This document shows, piece by piece, positions 24,827 to 34,500 of a stretch of DNA of 64,000 nt. The DNA comes from Catenibacterium mitsuokai (GTDB taxonomy: Bacteria; Bacillota_I; Bacilli_A; Erysipelotrichales; Coprobacillaceae): NCBI RefSeq assembly GCF_025148785.1, contig NZ_CP102271.1:1791972-1855971 (forward strand). Reading direction: 5' to 3'. A model generated the notes under the pieces. It did not search any database, had not been told where the DNA came from, and saw nothing but the letters and a program-made list of their open reading frames with translations. Position 1 is the stretch's first letter, and every line of letters begins with the position of its first letter. A program made the position numbers and the translations under genes.

Positions 24827-25611
24827 TTTGCGTTGTTCCTCCTTAAGTATGCAATATGAGTCAAATACATTCCCACATAGAAAATCTCACTTGCCCAATC
24901 AAATACAAATAAGATAACACAGATTGAGGTAAGTGGTCCATATAAAGATGTAAGATCTGCATATTTAAAATAATAGTTTAATGCAATATATAAAATCACT
25001 ATCCCACCAGAAGTTACAAAAGCTCCCTGAAGGGCTTCATGATATGTGATACGTTCTCTAGGCACTATCATATAGATAGCCATAAAAAATAGGACCATAA
25101 TAAGAAATAATAGGACAAAGCGCATAAATGCAATGCCATATAAAAAATGAAATACTCTTGATATAGGTCCTGTCGCAAGTAATACAATTGAAATCAGTAA
25201 TGTACCAAGTAGTAGCATTGTCACCTTAAAGACATAAATATACCAGGCAATCACTGATTCACTTCTCTCTTCTACTGCAAACATCTTCTTAGAAATATCA
25301 TAGATATTCCCTATGCCTCTAGATACAGCATAAAAAGACCAAATAAACACTAATATAGAGACTGTATTTAAAGAGTTGCCCTTTAATGTATCAAGAATCA
25401 TCTCTGCATAAGCGGGCTTAATAAATTCTTTAATACACATCTCTAGAAACTCTACGCTAATATGTAAAGAAGATGTCACAACTGCAATAATAGTTGTAGC
25501 AGGGATCAGCAGGATGATTAAATAAAATGATAAAGCGGCGCTAGAGAAACTAGGTACATAATAACGATAGTCATCATATATAGCCATTGCCTTATTATAT
25601 ATATCTTTCAT
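24544..25611 (-). CDS. YihY/BrkB-family inner-membrane protein with overprinted tail
   Basis: The 355 residues begin with the YihY/virulence factor BrkB fold: six hydrophobic helices from about residue 20 to 250, with SFSSAALSFYLIILLIP and PRERITYHEALQGAFVTS as family landmarks. The function is unknown. From residue ~262 the last 94 residues lie in another frame over the start of the RlmD-like gene (24544-24826) and are a Gln/Glu-rich repeat tail (SQEEILTENQEEI) not typical of the family. GGAGGGGAG lies before the ATG. Confidence 0.88.
   Translation of the reverse strand: MKDIYNKAMAIYDDYRYYVPSFSSAALSFYLIILLIPATTIIAVVTSSLHISVEFLEMCIKEFIKPAYAEMILDTLKGNSLNTVSILVFIWSFYAVSRGIGNIYDISKKMFAVEERSESVIAWYIYVFKVTMLLLGTLLISIVLLATGPISRVFHFLYGIAFMRFVLLFLIMVLFFMAIYMIVPRERITYHEALQGAFVTSGGIVILYIALNYYFKYADLTSLYGPLTSICVILFVFDWASEIFYVGMYLTHIAYLRRNNAKWQEKILERVNQEEKILTKTEKLERIAAKASTRGLIKAIRKKIEGQEKILTESQEETQNQSQEEILTENQEEILIRSQEEISTENQEKTSKRNQ
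24560..24700 (-). repeat. 24-bp tandem coding repeats in two frames
   Basis: Imperfect 24-bp units encode RKPRRDFD in the RlmD-like frame and, shifted, Gln/Glu-rich units such as EEILTENQ in the BrkB frame. About five to six units are visible; variants read DFDKKPRR, DFEKKPVR and EFDKKPRR. Confidence 0.85.
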
Positions 25612-25640
25612 GACTGCTCCCCTCCAAAAGAAAAAACACT

Positions 25641-26942
25641 TTAATCGTGTTTTTCTTCATTTTCTTTTTGACTTTCCTCTTCTGGGATAATAAGTCTCAA
25701 TAATTCAATTCTGTTTTTATCAATCTTTTCAATAATAAACATACAGTCATCAACATAAACCTTCTGATGAGGATTTGGTGAACCATTCACCTGACCTAAG
25801 ACAAGACCACCAATAGATTCAAATTCTTCTGAAGCAAATTCTGTACCACAGCGATCATTGACTTCATCTATGTTCAAACTGCCATCTACTAAATAGACGT
25901 TTTTAGAAATCTTCTTTACTTCTTCACTATTGTCATCATATTCATCATCGATTTCACCAACGATTTCTTCGACAATATCTTCTAATGTCACAATACCAGC
26001 CATAACACCATATTCATCTAATACAACTGATAAAGAAACATGTTCCTTACGCATAGAAGCAAAAACATCTGAAATATGATTAAATTCATAAACGAAATAA
26101 GCATCTCGCATATAATCCTTTACCTGGAAATGTTCATGATCAACAGGCTTCATTAAGATATCCTTAATATGTAATACACCAACAATCTCATCACCCTCTT
26201 CTGAAAGAACAGGTAAACGAGAATATTGTGATTCCTGTAATACAGCAACCACTTCATCATAAGTCGCATCATAATCAACTGTAGCCACGTGAATACGTGG
26301 TGTCATGATTTCTTTAATATCAGTATCACCAAAATCAAAGATATTATGCATCATTTCTTTTTCTTCATCTTCTAATACACCTTCTTCATGAGACACGTTT
26401 ACAATTGTTTTTAAGTCTTCTTCAGAAAGTGTAGGTTGTGGATCAATATTACCACCTAATATATGAATCAAGCCATGAGACACAGCTGTTAAGATAACGA
26501 CAACTGGTGTAAATATGAAATTTATTAATTGAATAAAGCGACAGAATCTATAACATAATGCTTCTGCTTTACTTACAGCTAAAGTCTTTGGTGTAATTTC
26601 ACCAAAAATAAGAATCATTAACGTAACAAACCCTGTTGCAACCGCAACACCTGTTCCTTCATTACCAAATACACTAATTACAAATGATGTAGTCAATGAA
26701 GAAGCTAAAATGTTGACAAGGTTATTGCCTACTAGAATTGTACTTAACAAATGATCTGTATCTTCTAAAAGATTAGAAACAATTAAAGCCTTGGCGTGAT
26801 GAGGATCCTCTTCATCCTCACTTACAGTCTTTACTCTAATCTTAGAAACAGACATAAATGCAGTTTCTGCACTAGAAAATAAGCCTGACAATCCTATCAA
26901 TATAATAAAAATAACAACCATCATTATCTGACTCGAGTCCAC
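25641..26942 (-). CDS. HlyC/CorC-type transporter (DUF21, CBS pair, CorC_HlyC)
   Basis: The 433 residues have an N-terminal DUF21 membrane domain (LIGLSGLFSSAETAFMSVSK, GNNLVNILASSL, FGEITPKTLAVSKAE), two CBS domains (EIMTPRIHVATVD and VSLSVVLDEYGVMAGIVTLEDIVEEIVGE) and a C-terminal CorC_HlyC domain. CNNM/CorC proteins export or sense divalent cations such as Mg. The start is GTG with GGAG about 12 bases upstream. It is upstream of the BrkB gene by 29 bases. Confidence 0.93.
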   Translation of the reverse strand: MDSSQIMMVVIFIILIGLSGLFSSAETAFMSVSKIRVKTVSEDEEDPHHAKALIVSNLLEDTDHLLSTILVGNNLVNILASSLTTSFVISVFGNEGTGVAVATGFVTLMILIFGEITPKTLAVSKAEALCYRFCRFIQLINFIFTPVVVILTAVSHGLIHILGGNIDPQPTLSEEDLKTIVNVSHEEGVLEDEEKEMMHNIFDFGDTDIKEIMTPRIHVATVDYDATYDEVVAVLQESQYSRLPVLSEEGDEIVGVLHIKDILMKPVDHEHFQVKDYMRDAYFVYEFNHISDVFASMRKEHVSLSVVLDEYGVMAGIVTLEDIVEEIVGEIDDEYDDNSEEVKKISKNVYLVDGSLNIDEVNDRCGTEFASEEFESIGGLVLGQVNGSPNPHQKVYVDDCMFIIEKIDKNRIELLRLIIPEEESQKENEEKHD

Positions 26943-27042
26943 GACACTATCATACTCCTTTAATAACTATATTGAGTGCTATATACAAAAGCACAAGTCT
27001 ATTATACATTTTTTATAAGAAACATCAATAAAAAACAAAAAG

Positions 27043-27065
27043 GAGGAACAAATGTTCCTCCCAAT
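27043..27065 (-). terminator. Terminator of the iron alcohol dehydrogenase gene
   Basis: Minus-strand GGAGGAACATTTGTTCCTCC followed by Ts lies just after the stop. Confidence 0.9.
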
Positions 27066-27074
27066 GAATGATTA

Positions 27075-28223
27075 TTATTTAAGTAATGATCTATATAATG
27101 CTTCAATATCTTCAACTGAAGTATCTCTTGGGTTACCAGGACGGCAAGCATCAGCATATGCATCCTTAGCTAACTGAGGAATATCTTCTTCCTTAACAAC
27201 ACCCTTAAGAGTCATTTCGATACCAACATCTTCACCTAACTTCTTAACAGCATCTACAGCAGCTTTACGGTATTCTTCCTGAGTCATACCATCTACACCT
27301 TCAACACCCATTGCCTTAGCGATATCTTTATACTTTTCACCAGTATATTCAGCATTGTATTCCATAGTTGTTGGAAGTAAGATTGCACAAGCTTTACCAT
27401 GAGGCATATCATAGTAAGCACTTAATGTATGAGCCATAGAATGGTCAACACCTAAACCTACGTTAGAGAATCCCATACCAGCAACATACTGACCTAAAGC
27501 CATACCTTCACGTCCTTCAGCAGTGTTTTCAACAGCACCTCTTAATGAACGAGCGATGATTTCGATAGCTTTAATATGGAACATATCTGAAAGTTCCCAA
27601 GCACCTTTAGTAATATAACCTTCAATAGCATGAGTTAAAGCATCCATACCTGTAGCAGCAGTTAATCCTTTTGGCATTGAAGACATCATTTCTGGGTCAA
27701 CAACAGCAACTACTGGAATGTCATGATTATCTACACATACGAATTTACGTTTCTTTTCAACATCAGTAATTACATAGTTGATTGTAACTTCAGCAGCAGT
27801 ACCTGCAGTAGTAGGAACAGCGATGATTGGAGCACAAGGATTCTTAGTTGGTGCAACACCTTCTAATGAACGTACATCAGCAAATTCAGGGTTTGTAATG
27901 ATGATACCGATTGCTTTAGATGTATCCATTGAAGATCCACCACCGATAGCTACGATACAGTCAGCGCCTGCTTCTTTAAATGCAGCAACACCAGTCTGTA
28001 CGTTTTCGATAGTTGGGTTTGGTTTAATATTGCTGTAAAGAACATATTCAATACCAGCTTCATCTAATAAATCAGTTACTTTCTTAGTAACTCCAAACTT
28101 TACTAAATCAGGGTCAGAAGCAACAAATACTTTCTTAAATCCTCTTGCTTTAATTTCTTCAGGAACAGCTTTAATAGCACCTGCTCCATGATAACTTGTT
28201 TCATTTAACATGAACTTATACAT
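27075..28223 (-). CDS. Iron-containing alcohol dehydrogenase (lactaldehyde reductase/FucO-like)
   Basis: This family III NAD(P)-dependent dehydrogenase has IVAIGGGSSMDTSKA (dinucleotide binding), AVPTTAGTAAEVT, ATGMDALTHAIEGYI and HSMAHTLSAYYDMPHGKACAILLP, where the Asp and three His ligands of the iron lie. It likely reoxidises NADH by reducing an aldehyde; the substrate is not certain. The ATG at 28223 has GGAG 10 bases upstream and yields 382 residues, the family size. A 50-residue upstream extension in frame is not supported. A Rex-like site lies in the leader. Confidence 0.93.
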   Translation of the reverse strand: MYKFMLNETSYHGAGAIKAVPEEIKARGFKKVFVASDPDLVKFGVTKKVTDLLDEAGIEYVLYSNIKPNPTIENVQTGVAAFKEAGADCIVAIGGGSSMDTSKAIGIIITNPEFADVRSLEGVAPTKNPCAPIIAVPTTAGTAAEVTINYVITDVEKKRKFVCVDNHDIPVVAVVDPEMMSSMPKGLTAATGMDALTHAIEGYITKGAWELSDMFHIKAIEIIARSLRGAVENTAEGREGMALGQYVAGMGFSNVGLGVDHSMAHTLSAYYDMPHGKACAILLPTTMEYNAEYTGEKYKDIAKAMGVEGVDGMTQEEYRKAAVDAVKKLGEDVGIEMTLKGVVKEEDIPQLAKDAYADACRPGNPRDTSVEDIEALYRSLLK

Positions 28224-28314
28224 GATTATCAATCTCCTTTTAATTAACTTTTCTGAACTCATGTTAACACTGTAAGTGTTATCATTCAAGTGACAGATAA
28301 GTAGATTTGTCACT

Positions 28315-28332
28315 TTGTGAATAATTTTACAA
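28315..28332 (-). promoter_or_regulatory. Rex-like operator before the alcohol dehydrogenase
   Basis: TTGTGAATAATTTTACAA is an 18-base dyad very close to the TTGTGAAnnnnTTCACAA consensus of Rex, the NADH/NAD sensor of Gram-positives. It sits about 95 bases before a gene that Rex commonly controls. No clear core promoter was found around it. Confidence 0.65.
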
Positions 28333-28342
28333 AAACTTGTTA

Positions 28343-28371
28343 AAAAAAAGACAATCGATTTCTCAATTGTC
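28343..28371 (-). terminator. Terminator of the surface-protein gene
   Basis: Minus-strand GACAATTGA-GAAA-TCGATTGTC with a tetraloop is followed by eight Ts. Confidence 0.9.
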
Positions 28372-28422
28372 ATTTCATTCCCTAAATATTCAATTTTACT
28401 TACGCTTACTTTAATTGACAGA

Positions 28423-29160
28423 TTATTCAGTAACTTTCTTTTTTGTAGCTAATACAACTGCTGCTAAAGCACTGACTAATAATAATGAAGCATATAATGC
28501 AATATTCATAGTATCACCAGTTTTTGGTGCTTCTTTCTTAGTAGTAGTTGTAGTTGTTGTACCTTTGTTTCCTGCAGGTTTTGTAGGTGTAGTAGGCTGA
28601 GCTGGTGTAGTAGGAGTTACAGTTGGTGCTGGAGCCTTTACTGAAGTTTCTACATACATAGACTTATATTTATCCTGACCGTTTAATTCGAATGCAAAAG
28701 CAAATTCAATTTTAGAATACTTTGTCCAATCTACTGAAATCTGGTTTGTAAAAGTATCATCCCAAGTTTTTGCATTTTTTAATGCATCGTTAGTAAATGT
28801 GACCTTACCTTTACCTTCTTCATTTACTTCTACCTTAGATGAAACACTGATAATAGGCATTGCTGCGTCGTCTGCACCATAAACATACATTTCCTGAGGA
28901 TAAACTGCTCCACCTTTAGCATCTACTTCAAAGACAATATCACTATCCCCTGTCCATTTAGGTGTAAGTAAAGTGATTTCTGGTTCATAAGCTGCAGGTG
29001 TAGTTTCAGGTGCAGGTGTGGTTTCAGGTGCAGGTGTAGTTTCAGTTACAGCTGGAGTTTCTCCAGTGACTACTGCATCTTCTGCAAATACTGCTGTAGT
29101 AGATAATGCTGATACTGATAAAGCACAAGCGACTAACATAGTCATCAATTTCTTGTTCAT
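28423..29160 (-). CDS. Wall-anchored surface protein with APKTG sorting signal
   Basis: The 245-residue protein has a signal peptide (MNKKLMTMLVACALSVSALS, cleaved after VFA), TPAPETTPAPETTPA-type repeats, a beta-rich middle, a Pro/Thr-rich linker and a C-terminal sorting signal: APKTGD, hydrophobic helix ALYASLLLVSALAAVVLA, then KKKVTE. The motif has Ala where sortase A substrates have Leu. AAGGAG stands before the ATG at 29160; an upstream in-frame ATG at 29262 is not supported. The binding partner of the ectodomain is unknown. Confidence 0.88.
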   Translation of the reverse strand: MNKKLMTMLVACALSVSALSTTAVFAEDAVVTGETPAVTETTPAPETTPAPETTPAAYEPEITLLTPKWTGDSDIVFEVDAKGGAVYPQEMYVYGADDAAMPIISVSSKVEVNEEGKGKVTFTNDALKNAKTWDDTFTNQISVDWTKYSKIEFAFAFELNGQDKYKSMYVETSVKAPAPTVTPTTPAQPTTPTKPAGNKGTTTTTTTKKEAPKTGDTMNIALYASLLLVSALAAVVLATKKKVTE

Positions 29161-29494
29161 AATCGTTTTCTCCTTATTTGATTTGTCCCAAAAAGAAGTC
29201 TTTTCAACTTTTCTAATAATGCAAAAAAGGCATAGAATATCTATTAAGAATAAATAATTCATGTCGATACACTATAAGTTTGTCAAAAAGATCAGAGTGT
29301 CCCTTCATATGTATTTCTTCTGTCCATCATAAGCGTAAAAATGTTTATACATAATTGTCTACCCTTCTTATAGATTACTTATGTAATCCTTTTCAAGACT
29401 TTTGTTATTATACTATTTTATTTTAACAAAACTTGAAAAGCAGCATAAAAGAACAGTATTTAGAACGAATGTTGTATTATGCAAAAAAGAGACC
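29161..29494 (-). promoter_or_regulatory. Gene-free control region with operator-like palindrome
   Basis: This stretch holds no gene. On the minus strand there is a TATAAT at 29407-29412 and, 18 bases downstream of it, a perfect dyad GATTAC-TTAT-GTAATC (29373-29388). It lies between a TetR-type regulator and the surface-protein gene, so a TetR-bound operator is a reasonable guess. No good -35 is seen. Confidence 0.45.
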
Positions 29495-29513
29495 TTATTT
29501 CAGATCTCTTAAT
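29486..29513 (-). terminator. Terminator of the TetR-type regulator
   Basis: Minus-strand AAGAGATC with GGTCTCTT followed by a T-run overlaps the end of the gene. Confidence 0.8.
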
Positions 29514-30037
29514 AGTTCATCTAACTTAGGTGGTAATGCTTCTATCAGCATATCAGCTAATTCTTCAGGCTTCAGCTTATATCCCCCTGTTGCCCAATCT
29601 ACAGTCATAGTAATAGACCCATGACAATACATTTCCAATAAGAATTCAATATCTGATGGGATATTATTACCTAGCTTTCTCTTAATAATATTCTGATAGA
29701 AAGTGAGAATACAGTTATAATCATAGTTTTCTACATTATTATAATCTTTAGATTTAAATGCTTCTTTAAAGAATACTCTATCATGATAAATAAATTCAAA
29801 TTTCTTAGTAAGCCCTTCTCTTAAAGTTTCACTATTGCCAATCTGTAAGAAAGACTTATCCGCTAATACTTCAAAATACCAGTTCACAAGATCATATTTA
29901 TCGCGAAAATAACGATAAAATGTCTGTCTAGTCTTACCGCTTATTTCCACAATATCAGTCACTGTGATCTTATCAAGAGACTGATGATTCATCAATTGTT
30001 TGATGCATTCTGCAAATACATATCGTGTATCTCTCAA
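29495..30037 (-). CDS. TetR/AcrR-family transcriptional regulator
   Basis: The N-terminal helix-turn-helix is clear: LMNHQSLDKITVTDIVEISGKTRQTFYRYFRDKYDL (residues about 14-50 of the product). The C-terminal ligand domain resembles the dihydroxyacetone-type (DhaS-like) TetR group. The frame extends to a GTG at 30049, but AAAGGTGGT sits 8 bases before a TTG at 30037, which I take as the start (180 residues). A likely target is the palindrome at 29373-29388. Confidence 0.87.
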   Translation of the reverse strand: MRDTRYVFAECIKQLMNHQSLDKITVTDIVEISGKTRQTFYRYFRDKYDLVNWYFEVLADKSFLQIGNSETLREGLTKKFEFIYHDRVFFKEAFKSKDYNNVENYDYNCILTFYQNIIKRKLGNNIPSDIEFLLEMYCHGSITMTVDWATGGYKLKPEELADMLIEALPPKLDELLRDLK

Positions 30038-30074
30038 GATTCTCACCACCTTTGCAACATTATAACAAACCTAT

Positions 30075-30113
30075 CTACAAAAATAAAGAAGACAACCCCC
30101 ATAGAGGTTGTCT
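30075..30113 (-). terminator. Terminator of the purine operon
   Basis: Minus-strand AGACAACC-loop-GGTTGTCT followed by a T-rich tract lies just after purB, ending the long fhs-pur run. Confidence 0.85.
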
Positions 30114-30121
30114 CTTAATGA

Positions 30122-31501
30122 TTAAAGTTCGATATCACAAAGTTCTGAAGCTAAACCGATGTATGAAGAAGGTGTCATATCTAATAAAGTCTGACGGTCT
30201 TCATCACTTAACTGTTCTAGGCTCTTTGCGAATGCCTGAATATCTTCCTGAGAAATATTCTTACCACGAGTTAAGGCCTTAAGTGTATCATAAGCATCTG
30301 GTACACCATATTTTCTTAACATTGTCTGAATAGGTTCTGCAAGAACTTCCCATTTTTCATTTAAGTCTTTTGCAAGCTTTTCTTTATTTACAACACACTT
30401 AGCTAAGCCGCCAGTTGTTTCAGAAATAGCCTGTAATGAATATCCGAAGCATAATCCTAAGTTACGCTGACTTGAAGAGTCTGATAAGTCTCTCTGCATT
30501 CTTGACTTAGGAAGCTTGTTAGATAATGCAACACATAGATTATTTGATAAATCAATGTTTGCTTCAGAGTTTTCAAAACGGATTGGGTTAACCTTATGAG
30601 GCATAGTTGAAGAACCAACTTCACCCTTAACAGGAATCTGTTTAAAGTATTCCATTGAGATATATAACCACATATCTACATCTAAGTCAGCCAATATATT
30701 ATTGAAATGACGGATACCATCTAAGATATGACAAGTATAGTCATGAGATTCAATCTGAGTAGTTAATGGATTGAATGTAAGTCCTAAATAGTCTTCTACG
30801 AATTCCTTATTTAATGTAGGCCAATCTTCATTAGGGAAGGCTGTTAAGATTGCACTGTAGTTACCAGTTGCCCCATTGAATTTTGCTTTAATCTTGACAT
30901 TTTCAACGTTTTCAATACTAGAAAAGAAACGATAAGCATAGACTTTGAATTCTTTACCAATAGTTGTAGGTGTAGCAGGCTGTCCATGAGTATGTGCAAG
31001 CATTGCATCATCCTTATGATCTACTGCTAATTTATTGATCATTGAAGCAAATTCTTTAGCTGCAGGTAACCAAACATCCTTTAAACCATGTTTAATCATA
31101 CATGCATATGATGTATTGTTGATATCTTCAGAAGTACATCCGATATGTACATAGCTTTCTAAATGTTCATAACCTAAAGCTTTAAGCTTTTCATCAATGA
31201 AATATTCTACTGCCTTAACATCATGTCTTGTAACAGATTCGATTTCTTTAATTCTCTTGAAAGAATCAAAGTTGAAATCCTTAGAAATCGCAAGAATATC
31301 CTCTACCTTGTTAGGATCAACCTTGTCTAAAGTTTCTGTATGAAGGTGATCCAACTGGAACTTCAACCACTGGATTTCTACAAACACTCTATACTTAACA
31401 AGTGCATATTCACTGAAATAATCAGCTAACTGATCTTTAATCTTGCCATAACGTCCATCTAGAGGACAGAGTGTCATACTTTCAAATTCTAATTTATCCA
31501 T
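30122..31501 (-). CDS. purB: Adenylosuccinate lyase
   Basis: PurB acts twice in purine synthesis: it releases fumarate from SAICAR and from adenylosuccinate. The 459 residues show CTSEDINNTSYA, HTHGQPATPTTIGKE (catalytic His) and the signature GSSTMPHKVNPIRFENSE (catalytic Ser loop), plus QRDLSDSSSQRNLG. The length is standard for the E. coli-type enzyme. The AAAGGAG ribosome site overlaps the end of purL. It is the last gene of the operon. Confidence 0.97.
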   Translation of the reverse strand: MDKLEFESMTLCPLDGRYGKIKDQLADYFSEYALVKYRVFVEIQWLKFQLDHLHTETLDKVDPNKVEDILAISKDFNFDSFKRIKEIESVTRHDVKAVEYFIDEKLKALGYEHLESYVHIGCTSEDINNTSYACMIKHGLKDVWLPAAKEFASMINKLAVDHKDDAMLAHTHGQPATPTTIGKEFKVYAYRFFSSIENVENVKIKAKFNGATGNYSAILTAFPNEDWPTLNKEFVEDYLGLTFNPLTTQIESHDYTCHILDGIRHFNNILADLDVDMWLYISMEYFKQIPVKGEVGSSTMPHKVNPIRFENSEANIDLSNNLCVALSNKLPKSRMQRDLSDSSSQRNLGLCFGYSLQAISETTGGLAKCVVNKEKLAKDLNEKWEVLAEPIQTMLRKYGVPDAYDTLKALTRGKNISQEDIQAFAKSLEQLSDEDRQTLLDMTPSSYIGLASELCDIEL

Positions 31502-31504
31502 TCG

Positions 31505-34500
31505 TTATTCTCCTTTAAAATACTTCACGCCGGCTTCAAATAACTTCTGATCCATTTCACCGTAGATGTTAAGGTCTCTGTTTTCACCCTGACGTTCAGA
31601 ATGACCCATCTTACCTAATACTCTACCATCTTCAGAAATGATACCTTCAATACCATACATAGAACCATTAGGGTTATATGGAGATTCCATAGTCACATTT
31701 CCATTTGGATCAACATACTGGAATGCTACCTGACCATTATCAATTAACTGATCAAGTACTTCCTGAGGTGCAACGAAACGTCCTTCACCATGAGAAATAG
31801 GGATAATATGTTCATCACCTAACTCTACATTAGCAAGCCATGGAGACTTCACACTAGATACTCTTGTAGTTACCATCTGAGATAAATGACGTCCAATTGT
31901 ATTGAATGTTAGAGTAGGATCATCTTTACTCATATCCTTAATATGTCCATGAGGAAGTAAACCAAGTTTTACTAATGCCTGGAATCCATTACAGATACCA
32001 ATCATTAAGCCTTCACGATTGTCTAATAAATCATCGATTGCAGCCTTTAATCTTGGGTTACGTAATACAGTTGCAATGAACTTACCTGAACCTTCAGGTT
32101 CATCACCAGCTGAGAAACCACCTGGTAACATCATGATCTGTGCATTATGGATTGCTTTTTCTAATTCATCAACAGACTTCTTAATATCTTCTTCTGTCTT
32201 ATTTCTAATAAGAACAAGCTGAACCTTTGCACCTGCTTTTTCAAATGCACGTTTAGAATCAAATTCACAGTTAGTTCCTGGGAATACAGGAATAACAACA
32301 TTTACTTCATCATACTTCTTAGAAGCAAACATTTTGCCTCTTTCATTGCAGCCACCAGTACGTACTTTTGTAGTAGGTGCTTTTGCTGTAGTAGGATAGA
32401 CAGATTCTAATGGTGCACTATTCATTTCATATGCATCATCAAGTGTAACTTTCTCACCCTTATATGATACAGCCTTTTCTTCATTTGTAGAAGCAATAAT
32501 ACGAACATTTTCATATCCTTCAACAACTTCTGCATTGTCTACTTCTACAACAATATGTCCAAAGTTCTTTTCAACTAAATCATTAAGTGTTAATGCATCG
32601 TCAAATGCTACACCAATTTCATTACCAAATGCCATCTTGTAAACAGCTTCAACTAAACCACCGTCTTTAACTGTATAAGCTGAATAAGCCTTACCAGACT
32701 GGATCAATGCTTCTACTGCATCGAACTGTTTTCTTAATGCTTCAAAATCAAATACATGGAATTCATCCTTAGGAAGCATGAATTCTACTAATACATGTCC
32801 TGCTTCTTTTAATTCAGGAGTGATGACTTTATGTACATCTCCACCAGTAATCGCAAATGATACTAAAGTTGGAGGAACATCTAAGTCTTCAAATGAACCT
32901 GACATAGAATCCTTACCACCAATAGAAGGTAATAATAATTCTTCCTGAGCACGATAAGCACCTAATAATGCGCTGAATGGTTTACCCCATCTCTTAGGAT
33001 CATTTAATAACTTTTCAAAGAATTCCTGGAATGAGAAACGAATTGTATGCCAAGTACCACCCATTGCGATGATCTTTGCTACAGATTCTACAACTGCATT
33101 GATAGCACCATGATATGGTGACCATTCAGAAATAAGTGGGCTATAGCCATAACTCATTAATGAACATGTAGTTGTTTCTTTTCCTAATACTGGAATTAAT
33201 GCAGCCATACCTTCAGTTTCTGTACGATATGTCTTACCACCAAATGGTGAAAGAACAGTACCATTACCGATAGAAGAGTCAAAACGTTCTACTAAGCCTT
33301 TCTGAGAAGCTGTAGATAAACGAGATAATACTTCTTTAGTTGTTTCAGTGAAGTTTTCTTTTGCTTCTGGGTTGAATGGTGCCTGATCAAAATCAGGTAA
33401 TTCTACATGGATATCCTGATAACGTTTAGCTCCTGCTTCATCTAAGAAGTCTCTAGAGATATCTACAATAGTATCTCCCATATATTTCATAGTTAAACGG
33501 TTCTTATCTGTTACTGTAGCAACCTGTACAACTTCAAGGTTTTCATCATGAGCTGCCTGGATACAGAAGTCTTTATCACATTCATTGATGACAATAGCCA
33601 TACGTTCCTGTGATTCACTAATTGCAAGTTCAGTACCATTTAAACCTTCATATTTCTTTAATACTGCATCTAAGTTGATATCTAGACCAGGTGCTAATTC
33701 ACCAACGGCAACGCTGACACCTCCAGCACCAAAGTCATTACATCTTACAATCTTCTTAGAGAATTCTTTATTTCTAAATAATCTCTGAATCTTTCTTTCT
33801 TCAACTGGGTTACCTTTCTGTACTTCAGCACCAGCAGTTTCAGTTGTCTTTAATTCATGCTTCTTAGAAGAACCAGTCGCACCACCAATACCATCACGAC
33901 CAGTGCGTCCACCAATTAATAAGACAATCTGTCCATTTTCAGGAATTAATCTCTTAACCTGTTCTTCTGGAGCTGCTGCCACAACAGCACCTAATTCCAT
34001 TCTCTTAGCAACATAACCCTGATCATATACTTCATGGACAAAACCAGTTGTTAAACCAATCTGGTTACCATAAGAAGAGAAACCATGAGCGGCTTCTTCA
34101 CAGATCTTTCTCTGTGGTAATTTACCAGGAAGTGTATCCTCTAATTTCTGACGAGGATCACCAGCACCAGTAATACGCATAGACTGATAAACATAAGCAC
34201 GACCTGATAATGGGTCTCGGATAGCACCACCTAAACATGTAGCAGCACCACCAAATGGTTCAATTTCTGTTGGATGGTTATGTGTTTCATTCTTAAACAT
34301 TAATAACCAATCTTCATCACCATCAGTTGTATGAACCTTTAAACGAACTGAACATGCATTGATTTCTTCAGATACTTCCATATCATCCAAATATCCACGC
34401 TTTCTAAGTTCTTTCATAGAAATAGTTGCAAGATCCATTAAAGTAAGTGTTCTCTTTGTATCTACACCATAAACAACATGACGGCTTGCTTTATATTTTT

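Noticed and set aside
28224-28373. N-terminal 50-residue extension of the alcohol dehydrogenase
   Set aside because: It has no ribosome site, is unlike the family, and spans the Rex-like site and control region; the start at 28223 is well supported.
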